Assembly: GCF_000247995.1 (NCBI RefSeq)
Contig: NZ_BAFE01000062.1
Span: 1-55,356, forward strand
DNA: 55,356 nucleotides
Source: Mobilicoccus pelagius NBRC 104925
GTDB taxonomy: Bacteria > Actinomycetota > Actinomycetes > Actinomycetales > Dermatophilaceae
Reading direction: 5' to 3'
Positions 25,639-33,668 of this stretch are shown here, piece by piece. The position numbers and the translations under genes were made by a program. The stretch's first letter is position 1; every line of letters begins with the position of its first letter. Under the pieces are notes generated by a model. That model did no database searches. It was not told the DNA's origin and saw nothing but the letters and a program-made list of their open reading frames with translations.

Positions 25639-25921
25639 GATCCTCCTGAAGGTGATCGGTCGAGCGGTCTTCGGCGACGCACGGGCGGCGTGCAGGCCAC
25701 GGGGTCGACCTCGACCGTCGGGTCGTACCGGTGGCGTCCGCTCGAAGGGAGGCCCGGGGCGCGGACGGCGCCGCCGGAGCCGGGCGTTCACGTTCCAGGC
25801 TAGGGGGTGCCCCCTGCCCATCGAACCCGGGTGCCGTCCCCGGGCCGATGGCGGGCCCCGCTCCCCTACGCTGGACGGACCCGGCCGCGACCGGCGCGGC
25901 CACCTCCGCCGAGGACGCCCC

Positions 25922-26344
25922 ATGCCCACCGACGTCGCCTCCCTCACCCGGGAGGAATGCTGGGAACTGCTGCAGCGCGAGGAGTTCGGCCGCCTCGCCT
26001 ACGGCCTGGACGGCGAGACGTACATCGTCCCCATCAACTACGCGGTCGACGAGGGGCGGCTCGTGTTCCGCACCGCGGAGGGCAGCAAGCTGTCCGCGAT
26101 CCTCCGCGGCGGCACCGTCGCGTTCGAGATCGACGACATCGGCCCCGAGTGGGCCTCGAGCGTCATCGTCCGTGGCCCGGCCGTCGAGCTTTCCGAGGAG
26201 GAGGCGCGATGGGCCGACCAGCTGCGGCTTCGCCCGTGGATCCGCTCGGAGAAGCAGCACGTCGTCGCCATCACCCCCACCGAGATGTCGGGGTTGCGCT
26301 ACCGGCTCCACCGCCCGTGGCGCTCGATGATGCCCCAGCCCTGA
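25922..26344 (+). CDS. Pyridoxamine 5'-phosphate oxidase-fold protein
   Basis: 140-residue split beta-barrel flavin/F420-binding family protein. The opening CWELLQREEFGRLAYGLDGETYIVPINYAVDEGRLVFRT is the standard first half of the domain. FEIDDIGPEWASSVIVRGPA in the middle is the usual second signature. Members bind FMN, F420 or heme, and many are uncharacterised; no specific substrate can be named. ATG 25922 starts the domain directly; the upstream frame is open but non-conserved. The 280 bases before it separate it from the divergent BCCT gene. Confidence 0.82.
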   Translation: MPTDVASLTREECWELLQREEFGRLAYGLDGETYIVPINYAVDEGRLVFRTAEGSKLSAILRGGTVAFEIDDIGPEWASSVIVRGPAVELSEEEARWADQLRLRPWIRSEKQHVVAITPTEMSGLRYRLHRPWRSMMPQP

Positions 26345-26492
26345 GCCCCGGCCGTCGGCGAGCCCCGCAGGCACGGTCGTCCACATCCCGACGTCGGGGG
26401 ACGACGGCGCGGCGCGCTGCTGTGGACGACGCCGTTCGGCCTCCCCACCTGCAGTGACCCTGGAGTGGTCCATACCACCCCGGGAGGTCTCC

Positions 26493-27233
26493 GTGTCGCC
26501 TCGCCCCACCCCCGCACCCGCGTCCACGACCGTCGATCGGCGTCTCGCTCGGCACCGCATGCCGCACCTCGGCCCGCACCTCCGCCCGGACCGCACGCGG
26601 TGTGCCTCCCCGTCCCCGCACCCGTCCCCGCATCCGACCCCACGACCGACGCCACGACCGACGCCACGGCGGGTCCCCTTCGCCGTCCCTGCGCTGTTCG
26701 CCGGGGCCGTCCTCCTCGTCGCCGGCACCCACGTCGCGGGTGCCGACCCCGGCGACGGCGCACGGAACGGTGCCTCCCCGTGTCCCGAGCTCGCACGCCG
26801 CTACGCCCCCGAGATCCCCGCGGGGTGGACCCTCGAATGCCTCTCCGCCCTCCCACCCGAGTGGTCTCAGGCGTCCGGTGGAGGCGACGTCGCCTCGGCC
26901 ACTGACCGGCGGGCGCGCCGCATCGTCGTCCTCGACGGTCAGGACCCCGAGTACACCGAGGCGTCGATCGCCCACGAGATCGCCCACGCCGAGGCGACGA
27001 CGTGGCCGTCCGAACTGCGGGCCGACGTCGCGACGGCACTCGGCTCCCGCACGTGGGCCGAGGGTGGGCAGGCATCCCCCATGGAGGTCTTCGCCGAGAG
27101 CGCCGTGCGGTGCCGGGGCCTGCCCACCCACGCGACGTTCCCGCTCGTCCCCTGCGAGATCGTCGAGGCCGCTCGTCGCGCCGGGGGCGCCACGGCGCCC
27201 CTGCCCGTCACCGGCACCCACCCGACGTCCTGA
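26493..27233 (+). CDS. Membrane-anchored or secreted HExxH protein
   Basis: 246-residue protein of unknown family. The first 60 residues are Pro/Arg/His-rich with a short TPRP-type repeat, then a hydrophobic segment near 62-82 (VPFAVPALFAGAVLLVAG). The outer part contains SIAHEIAHAEA near residue 160, the HExxH zinc-protease motif, and EVFAESAVRC about 35 residues later, whose Glu could be a third ligand as in gluzincins. Four cysteines could form disulfides. GTG 26493 is chosen for the GGGAGG ribosome site 5 bases upstream (26482-26487); GTG 26454 is an alternative. Proteolytic activity is not shown. Confidence 0.7.
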   Translation: MSPRPTPAPASTTVDRRLARHRMPHLGPHLRPDRTRCASPSPHPSPHPTPRPTPRPTPRRVPFAVPALFAGAVLLVAGTHVAGADPGDGARNGASPCPELARRYAPEIPAGWTLECLSALPPEWSQASGGGDVASATDRRARRIVVLDGQDPEYTEASIAHEIAHAEATTWPSELRADVATALGSRTWAEGGQASPMEVFAESAVRCRGLPTHATFPLVPCEIVEAARRAGGATAPLPVTGTHPTS

Positions 27234-27313
27234 CGGCCCTGCGTGGCGGCGCCTCCACCCGACCCGCGCTCCCATCACCCCGGCGCCCGGCGCTCCACGG
27301 GGCGGGGCTCGCC

Positions 27314-29062
27314 TCAGAAGACGTGGTAGTCGGCGCGCATCGCCTCCTGGATCGACCTGTAGTCCGCCATCGGATCCTTGCCGAGCACACCGGCCCAGAG
27401 CGGCACGAGGTCCTCCTGGTAGCGGTGGCCCTCACCACCGGGCACGTCGACGGAGCGGGGCATGTCGCTCGCGATCTGGCTGAACGTCACCCAAGGCATC
27501 CAGCGCATCGCCGAGGTCACCCGCGTGCTCGCCCGTTCCCGCAGCCAGTCGGGCTCCCGCCACAGCAGGTCGGGGGACCACCAGACGATGGGGTCGGTGG
27601 GGTTCTGTGCGAGCGCGACCCGGGGGGCGCGCCATTCGCCGAGGGGACGTCCGTAGAAGTCGTTGACGGAGTTCTGCCGTTCGGTGACGAACCGGATGTG
27701 GTGGCCGTCGTCGATGACGGGGGCGATCTCCGGGGAGCCGGGCTGCCGCTGCGTCGTGAGTTCCTGCCACAACCGGCTCATCCGCGGGGTGCCCGTCCAC
27801 ATCGCACCGTCGACGCGGCGCAGGAGGTCGTCCTTGTCGGTGAAGACGGCCTGGCCGCCGTAGGCGCCGAGGGACTCCCCCGCGATGTAGAGCTTGGGCC
27901 GGCGGCCCGGGGGTCGACGGTGCACCGCCGCCTCGACCTTGCCGAAGAGCACCTGCGCCGCCTGCTCCGCGGTGCTCTTGTCGGTGACGTAGGCGAGCGC
28001 GCTCGGCAGGTACGTGTACTGCATCGACGCGATCGCACTGTCGCCCTGGGTGAGGAACTCGACCGAGCTCGGGTGCCACTCGGGGATCCACCCCTCCCCG
28101 GCGGGCATCATCACGACGAGCACGGACCGGTCGAACGCGTGCGTCCGCTCGAGTTCGACGACGACGGCGTCGGCCGTCTCCTCGAGGGACCGGTCGCCAC
28201 GCTTGCCCGCGTAGACGCGGATGGGCTCCTTGGCGGGGCGGTGCGTGACCTCCTCGATGCGGGCCCGCCGCGGCCCGTCCGCGACGACCCCCTGGCCCTG
28301 GCGTCCGAGGCTCTCCCACGTCTCCGGGGATCCCGTGCCACCCGAACGGGTCGACTCCGTCGGGGGGACGCGGCCGGGCGGCGTCTCCGCGTTGACCTCC
28401 GTCGCCTTGCGGGAGGCGGACTCCACGAAGCGGGCGAACAGCACGTCGTTCGACACGAAGACGACGAGCCACACGACGAGGACGAGCGAGACGACACCGG
28501 AGACGAGGCCCGGGAGGAACCGCCGCGAGGTCCGACGGAACAGCCGGAACAACGCCCGCAACGACCGGAAGAGAAGGAGCAGCGCACCGAAGAGCACGAG
28601 CCCCGCGACGATCCCGAGGAGATGGTCGGTCGTCGGGTAGGGCGCGGCCCGCAGGCGGCGGGCGATGTCGTCCTGGAGGACGATGCTGCGACGTACCCCG
28701 TCGAGGAGGAGGAGGGCGAGCACGAGCGCGAGGACGAGGCGCACCCACCGTGCAGCCCCCGCCCGCATCTGGACGACGAGCCCGGTCGAGCGGGCGAAGA
28801 GGCGTAGGAGCCAGGCGAGCGCGAGGCCGAGTCCGTAGCCGAGGGTGAGCGAGAGGCCGAGGTTGAACGCCGTCATCCACCACGTGCGGGGCAGGAAGCT
28901 CGGCGACAGCGCCGACAGGCCGAGCACGGTCGCGCCGAGGAGGCCGGGCCATCGCAGCCGCGCCGTGACGAGGAGGTCGCCCGCGCCCGGGGGCCGGGGG
29001 ACGACGACGAGGTCGTGGGTCGCCGAGTTCGGTCCCGGGTCGTCTCCCGCCGCGTGTGCCAC
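27314..29062 (-). CDS. Membrane-anchored alpha/beta hydrolase (PF10081-like)
   Basis: 582-residue protein. The N-terminal 200 residues hold several hydrophobic helices (LLGATVLGLSALSPSFLPRTWW, FNLGLSLTLGYGLGLALAWLLRLF, LLGIVAGLVLFGALLLLF, LVSGVVSLVLVVWLVVFV). The C-terminal 300 form a hydrolase domain with nucleophile Ser in YIAGESLGAYGG (GxSxG) near 410. This matches an actinobacterial family of unknown substrate. The only usable start is GTG 29062. GATAAT (29074-29069 on this strand) lies 6 bases before it, so the mRNA is probably leaderless. It is divergent from the DMT-like transporter gene. Confidence 0.82.
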   Translation of the reverse strand: MAHAAGDDPGPNSATHDLVVVPRPPGAGDLLVTARLRWPGLLGATVLGLSALSPSFLPRTWWMTAFNLGLSLTLGYGLGLALAWLLRLFARSTGLVVQMRAGAARWVRLVLALVLALLLLDGVRRSIVLQDDIARRLRAAPYPTTDHLLGIVAGLVLFGALLLLFRSLRALFRLFRRTSRRFLPGLVSGVVSLVLVVWLVVFVSNDVLFARFVESASRKATEVNAETPPGRVPPTESTRSGGTGSPETWESLGRQGQGVVADGPRRARIEEVTHRPAKEPIRVYAGKRGDRSLEETADAVVVELERTHAFDRSVLVVMMPAGEGWIPEWHPSSVEFLTQGDSAIASMQYTYLPSALAYVTDKSTAEQAAQVLFGKVEAAVHRRPPGRRPKLYIAGESLGAYGGQAVFTDKDDLLRRVDGAMWTGTPRMSRLWQELTTQRQPGSPEIAPVIDDGHHIRFVTERQNSVNDFYGRPLGEWRAPRVALAQNPTDPIVWWSPDLLWREPDWLRERASTRVTSAMRWMPWVTFSQIASDMPRSVDVPGGEGHRYQEDLVPLWAGVLGKDPMADYRSIQEAMRADYHVF

Positions 29063-29068
29063 CCGTGC

Positions 29069-29074
29069 ATTATC
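29069..29074 (-). promoter_or_regulatory. -10 element of a leaderless promoter
   Basis: GATAAT on the minus strand, a one-base change from the TATAAT consensus, ends 6 bases before GTG 29062 of the membrane hydrolase. No ribosome site lies between. I see no good -35. Confidence 0.5.
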
Positions 29075-29293
29075 CCGACCGGGCGGGTCACCCCTCTCCC
29101 GGCGGTCCGCCCGATCCGCCCGTCGACGTGACGACTCCACGCCGGGGAGACGACGTGCAGGTGAACGGCCCGCCCCGTCCCAGGACAACGGCAGACCGTC
29201 ACCCACGTCGCTGCCTAGACTGGCCGGGAAATCGGCCGGTCGTCCTCCTGGGCGACGAGGGCACCCACGGTCGCACCGCGGAAGGAGGCCGCC

Positions 29294-30349
29294 CTGTTCA
29301 TCGCCATCGCCGTCGCACTCGCGACGATCGCCGCGGTCCTCTTCGCGATCGGCGCGACGGTGCAGTCGACCGCCGTGGGGGTGGCCGTCACGACGCATAC
29401 CGCCGAGGGGCACGAGCGTCGGCTCGTCGGCGGGCGGGCGATGTCCTCCCTCCTCCGCGACCCCGCATGGCTCGGGTCGGTCGGGATCATCGTCGTCGCC
29501 GGGGTCGTCCACGCGATCGGCCTCGCGCTCGCACCGATCTCGATCGTCCAGCCCGTCGGGGTCCTCGCGATCCCGTTCGCCGTCGTCGTCGCCGCGCGAC
29601 GCAGTGGTCGTGCGCCGTCCCGGTCCGTCGTGCTCGCCGTCGCCGTCACCGTCCTCGCGGTCGCCGCGTTCGTCCTCGCCGCGGCGAGCGACGGCGACAA
29701 CGCCGCGCACGTCGACGCCGTCGAGGTCGCCGGGGCCGCCCTCGGCATCGGCGTCGTCGCCGCCGTCCTCGCGCTCCTCGGCTCCTTCGGCCCCCCTTGG
29801 CTGCGCTGCGTGGCCTGGGCCTCGGCCGGGGCCGTCGTCTACGGCCTCGCGTCCGCGCTGCTCCGCACCGACACGATGCTCGTCGCCCAGGGCGACCTGT
29901 TCACGTGGCACGTCCTCGGGTACACGGCGGCGATCCTCGCCCTCTACGGTGCCGGGGGGTGGATGATCCAGCACGCCCACGCGAACGGGCCGCCCGCGGT
30001 CGTCCTCGGCAGCCTCACTGTCGTCGACCCGGTCGTCGCCGTCCTCTTCGGCATCGCGTTCCTCGGTGAGGGGGCACGGCTGTCGCCGGTTCACACGACG
30101 ATCATGCTCGTCTCGGGCGTCGTCGCCGCCGTCGGCGTCCTCCTCCTCGCCCGGCACCATCCGGAGGCCGGCGACGTTGCTCCTGGAGGGGCGCCGTCGT
30201 CGCCTCGTCCGACCCGGCCCGCCCGTCGCGGCGAACGGATCGACGCGGCCTCCGCCCCGATGCACCACCGCACCAGCCCGCCCGCCCGTCCCGCCACCGC
30301 GTCCGCACCGGACCACACGCAACCCACCCGAGAGGAGCACACCCCGTGA
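29294..30349 (+). CDS. DMT-superfamily-like membrane protein with probable CTG start
   Basis: 351-residue integral membrane protein with about nine helices, resembling the actinobacterial DMT/NIPA-like group. Its first helix would be FIAIAVALATIAAVLFAIGATVQS, the usual first helix of this family. No ATG, GTG or TTG starts in frame before this helix. A strong ribosome site AAGGAGG (29282-29288) sits 5 bases before CTG 29294, so I take CTG as the start. GTG 29360 would delete the first helix. The last 60 residues are Pro/Thr/Arg-rich. Its stop overlaps the glycosyltransferase GTG (GTGA, 30346-30349), so the pair is coupled. Function unknown; possibly lipid-linked sugar or ion transport. Confidence 0.75.
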   Translation: MFIAIAVALATIAAVLFAIGATVQSTAVGVAVTTHTAEGHERRLVGGRAMSSLLRDPAWLGSVGIIVVAGVVHAIGLALAPISIVQPVGVLAIPFAVVVAARRSGRAPSRSVVLAVAVTVLAVAAFVLAAASDGDNAAHVDAVEVAGAALGIGVVAAVLALLGSFGPPWLRCVAWASAGAVVYGLASALLRTDTMLVAQGDLFTWHVLGYTAAILALYGAGGWMIQHAHANGPPAVVLGSLTVVDPVVAVLFGIAFLGEGARLSPVHTTIMLVSGVVAAVGVLLLARHHPEAGDVAPGGAPSSPRPTRPARRGERIDAASAPMHHRTSPPARPATASAPDHTQPTREEHTP

Positions 30350-31524
30350 GGATCATGATCGGGTGTGACACATACCCCACCGACGTCAACGGCGCGGCCC
30401 GCTTCGCCGAGCGTCTCGCGGTCGGCCTCCACGGTCGCGGCCACGAGGTGCACGTCCTCGCCCCCTCGACCACGGGCCCGTCGGGCATCGAGGAGCGCGA
30501 CGGGGTGATCGTCCACCGGGTGCGCTCGACGCGGTACCCGTTCCACGAGGAGTTCCGCGTCTGTCTGCCGTGGCACACCCGCTCGGAGGTGCGTGCCGTG
30601 CTCGAGCAGGTGCGCCCCGACGTCGTCCACGCCCAGGCGCACTTCGTCGTCGGCCGGTACACGTGCCTCGGCGCCGACGAGTTCGGCATCCCACTCGTCG
30701 CCACCAACCACTTCATGCCGGAGAACCTCACCGACCAGCTGCCGGTCCCCGTCCACGGTCGCATCGCCTCCTTCGCGTGCGGTCTCGCCTGGCGCGACCT
30801 CGCCCGGGTGTTCTCCCACGCCCAGGTCGTCACCGCCCCCACGCCGCGGGCCACCGACCTCCTCGCGAGCGAGGCGGGAATCACCGACGCGCTGCCGATC
30901 TCATGCGGCATCGATGCCGCCCCCTACGCGGCGGCCACCGAGGCGGCGCCCCCCCACGACGTGCCGCGGATCCTCTTCGTCGGCCGCCTCGACCAGGAGA
31001 AGCGCGTCGGCGAACTCATCGACGCCTGCGCCCGTCTGCGCCCCGGCACGCCGTTCGAGCTCGAGATCGTCGGGGACGGCACGATGCGCGAGAAGTGGAA
31101 GGCGCAGGTGCGCGAGCGGGGTCTCACCGACCGCACGACGTTCCGCGGGTTCGTCACGGAGTCCGAACTGCTCGAGGCGTACGGCCGCAGCGACGTCTTC
31201 TGCATGCCCGGCGTCGCCGAACTGCAGAGCCTCGTCACCCTCGAGTCGATGTCGGCGGGCAAGCCGGTCGTCGCCGCGAACGCGATGGCCCTGCCGCACC
31301 TCGTCCACCCCGGCCGCAACGGGTGGCTCTACACCCCGGGCGACGTCGACGAGCTCGCCGAGCGCCTCCAGTGCCTCCTCGACGACCCCGAGATGCGGCG
31401 GCGGATGGGACTGGCCGGGCGCGAGATCGTCCGACGCCACAGCCTCGATGAGACACTGGACCGGTTCGAGGGCCTGTACGAGCAGGTGCAGACGACGGCC
31501 GGTTTGGGGCGCCACGCGGCCTGA
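30346..31524 (+). CDS. GT4-family glycosyltransferase
   Basis: 392-residue retaining GT-B glycosyltransferase, family 4. N-terminal acceptor domain: CDTYPTDVNGAARFAERLAVGL, PDVVHAQAHFVVGRY, and VATNHFMPENL. Donor domain: ILFVGRLDQEKRVGELIDA near 205-223, and the E-x7-E type motif GVAELQSLVTLESMSAGKPVVAANAMALPHLV near 287-318. It resembles enzymes that glycosylate diacylglycerol or phosphatidylinositol-type lipids, but the acceptor is not certain. GTG 30346 overlaps the upstream membrane protein stop and has GAGAGGAG before it. Coupling with a membrane transporter-like protein suggests a cell-envelope glycolipid role. Confidence 0.88.
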   Translation: MRIMIGCDTYPTDVNGAARFAERLAVGLHGRGHEVHVLAPSTTGPSGIEERDGVIVHRVRSTRYPFHEEFRVCLPWHTRSEVRAVLEQVRPDVVHAQAHFVVGRYTCLGADEFGIPLVATNHFMPENLTDQLPVPVHGRIASFACGLAWRDLARVFSHAQVVTAPTPRATDLLASEAGITDALPISCGIDAAPYAAATEAAPPHDVPRILFVGRLDQEKRVGELIDACARLRPGTPFELEIVGDGTMREKWKAQVRERGLTDRTTFRGFVTESELLEAYGRSDVFCMPGVAELQSLVTLESMSAGKPVVAANAMALPHLVHPGRNGWLYTPGDVDELAERLQCLLDDPEMRRRMGLAGREIVRRHSLDETLDRFEGLYEQVQTTAGLGRHAA

Positions 31525-31547
31525 CCCCACGGGAGGCGGTGGGCGGT

Positions 31548-33110
31548 ATGCCGGAGGAAACGCTCGCCGGCGCCCTCGAGCGGATCGCCGACGAGCTCGC
31601 CGGGGGCCTCGCCGACGCGCGCCTCGCGCACGAGGCCGTCACCCGGCTGCCCCGCCGGCTCGACTCCCTCGGTGACGAGATCCTCGCCGGACGCACCCGC
31701 GTCGAACTCCTCTGGGCGGAACGCCTCGTCACCGACCTGAGGCTCGAGGCCGCCGCGGTGCGTCGACGGGCCCCGCGGCTCGCCCTCAGCGGGGCGCCCC
31801 TACCCCCACGGCCCCCGGACGACGACCCCGAGGTCGTCGCGGCCTGGTGGGCGGCCATGACGGAGCAGGAACGGGAGGACGTGCTCCTCTCGGACCCGGT
31901 GTTCGTCGGCGGCGCCGACGGGCTTCCCCTGGCGGTTCGCCACCGCGCCAACCTCCGCGTCCTCGACGACGAGATCGAGCGGCGTCGCAGTGCCGGGCAC
32001 CGCCCGGGCACCGGCGCCGACGGCGGCATTCCCTGGATCGGCGGGATCGGCACCGCCGGCACGACGGGCGGCACCGACGCGGGCGACGACGTCGACGCGG
32101 AGGAGCTGCTCCAACGCGAACGCGACTCGAGCGACCTGCGCGGGCTGCTCAAGCTGCGGGCCGTCCTCGACCCGCAGACCGCGACGGACGACTGGGCCGA
32201 CGACCGGATCCGCGAGGACCTCGACCGCATCACGACACCGGTCGCGCATCGGTGGTGCTACCTCCTCGACGCGAGCTCCCATCCTCTGCGGGCGGCCGTG
32301 CTCCTCGGCGACCTCGACACGGCCGACCGGGTCGTCCTCCACGTGCCCGGCGCGACGACGAGCCTCGACCTGCGACTCCTCCGCGAGATGGCGTGGATGT
32401 CGAACCTCCGCGCCGAGGCCGGCCGGTACGTGGGCGCCGTGAGGGTCGCGGTCCTCGACTGGATCGGCTACCAGACCCCCCAGGACATCGCCGTGCGGCG
32501 CCCACTGGGGGACTCCGGCGTGCCGCTGCTCCTCCCCGGCCAGGCCGCCGACCCCCACTACGCGCAGGAGGCCGTCCCCGACCTCGTGCGGTGCGCCGAG
32601 GGGCTCCGCACGGTCTGCCTGCCCGGCACGCGGCTCACCGGCTCCGGGCACTCCTACGGCGGATCCGTCCTCGGTCTCGGCCTCGCGGCGACCGGCGTCT
32701 TCGACGCCGCGGCCGTCGCCGGCTGCCCGGGACTTTTCACGACCGACGTCGCCACCCTCCACGTTCCGGAGGGCGAGGTGTACGCGGCGGCCGCCCCCGG
32801 GGACCTCGTCGCCCTCCTCGGCGTCTTCGGCGCCCCGACGCACCAGGTCGCGGGGATCCGTTCGCTCTCGACCCGGACCCGCCCCGTCGTCCACCCGGAC
32901 GGCTCCCGCGCGTTGCTCCTGCCCGTCTTCGGGCACGAGTCCTACTACAACCTCGGATCGGTCACCCTCCACGGCATCGGGGCGGTCGTCGCCGGCGCCA
33001 CCGCGCAGGTGCGCGCGACCCGACGCGAGGGCCGCGGCGGCGGAACCGGTGGAGAGTCCGAGGGTGCGGGGCTCCTCCCGCCTCCACCGCCGGACGGCCC
33101 CACCCCCTAG
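31548..33110 (+). CDS. DUF1023-type alpha/beta hydrolase
   Basis: 520-residue soluble hydrolase of the actinobacterial DUF1023 family. The N-terminal 100 residues are helical, as in relatives that pair with WXG-like modules. Residues about 105-150 include the family sequence WWAAMTEQEREDVLLSDP...LPLAVRHRANLRVLDDEIE. The nucleophile serine is in TGSGHSYGGSVLG near 370, and the His is likely in FGHESYY near 466. ATG 31548 is 11 bases after GGGAGG; GTG 31539 is too close to that site. It follows the glycosyltransferase by 23 bases, so it may belong to the same operon. Substrate unknown. Confidence 0.85.
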   Translation: MPEETLAGALERIADELAGGLADARLAHEAVTRLPRRLDSLGDEILAGRTRVELLWAERLVTDLRLEAAAVRRRAPRLALSGAPLPPRPPDDDPEVVAAWWAAMTEQEREDVLLSDPVFVGGADGLPLAVRHRANLRVLDDEIERRRSAGHRPGTGADGGIPWIGGIGTAGTTGGTDAGDDVDAEELLQRERDSSDLRGLLKLRAVLDPQTATDDWADDRIREDLDRITTPVAHRWCYLLDASSHPLRAAVLLGDLDTADRVVLHVPGATTSLDLRLLREMAWMSNLRAEAGRYVGAVRVAVLDWIGYQTPQDIAVRRPLGDSGVPLLLPGQAADPHYAQEAVPDLVRCAEGLRTVCLPGTRLTGSGHSYGGSVLGLGLAATGVFDAAAVAGCPGLFTTDVATLHVPEGEVYAAAAPGDLVALLGVFGAPTHQVAGIRSLSTRTRPVVHPDGSRALLLPVFGHESYYNLGSVTLHGIGAVVAGATAQVRATRREGRGGGTGGESEGAGLLPPPPPDGPTP

Positions 33111-33142
33111 ACTGAGCGGTCGTACATCGGGGAGGTCGACTC

Positions 33143-33655
33143 GTGAAGAGCGAAGAACGTGCAGGGACGTCGAAGGGGACGACGCCCCGCCACACACCGG
33201 GCTACGTCACCCCGCCCGAACGCGGGCTCGCAGGCGCCGAGATGCGTGACGTCGATCCCGTCCCCCGCTTCCGCATCGGGGAGGTCGCCGCACGCATCGG
33301 CCTGTCCCTGCGGAGCATCCGGTACTACGAGGAAACGGGGCTCATCACGCCGAGCGCGCGCACGAGCGGCGGGTTCCGCATGTACTCCGAGGTCGACGTC
33401 CAACGTCTCCTCACGATCATGCAGATGAAGCCCCTCGGTTTCACCCTCGAACGGATGCGGGAGATCCTCGCCGACCTCGACGTGTTGCGGGATCCCGACG
33501 GCACCGACGAGGCCCGCCGCGAAGCGCACTCCCGCCTCGACGATCTCAACAGCGAGATGCACGCCGCCCTCGTCGACCTCGCGCAGCAGCTCGAGATCGC
33601 GACGCAGTTCACCTCTCGGCTCGACGACGAGCTCGCCGAGTTCCCCGGCGCCTGA
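33143..33655 (+). CDS. MerR-family transcriptional regulator
   Basis: 170-residue regulator. After a 40-residue unstructured N-terminus comes the MerR winged helix: FRIGEVAARIGLSLRSIRYYEETGLITPSART...GFRMYSEVDVQRLLTIMQMKPLGFTLERMREIL (about 43-110). A dimerising coiled coil follows. No cysteine pattern for metal sensing is present, so it is probably of the SoxR-unlike drug/stress group. GTG 33143 has GGGGAGG 7 bases upstream. It lies 32 bases after the hydrolase and converges with the AAA gene. Target unknown. Confidence 0.87.
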   Translation: MKSEERAGTSKGTTPRHTPGYVTPPERGLAGAEMRDVDPVPRFRIGEVAARIGLSLRSIRYYEETGLITPSARTSGGFRMYSEVDVQRLLTIMQMKPLGFTLERMREILADLDVLRDPDGTDEARREAHSRLDDLNSEMHAALVDLAQQLEIATQFTSRLDDELAEFPGA

Positions 33656-33668
33656 CGCGATCCGCCCG

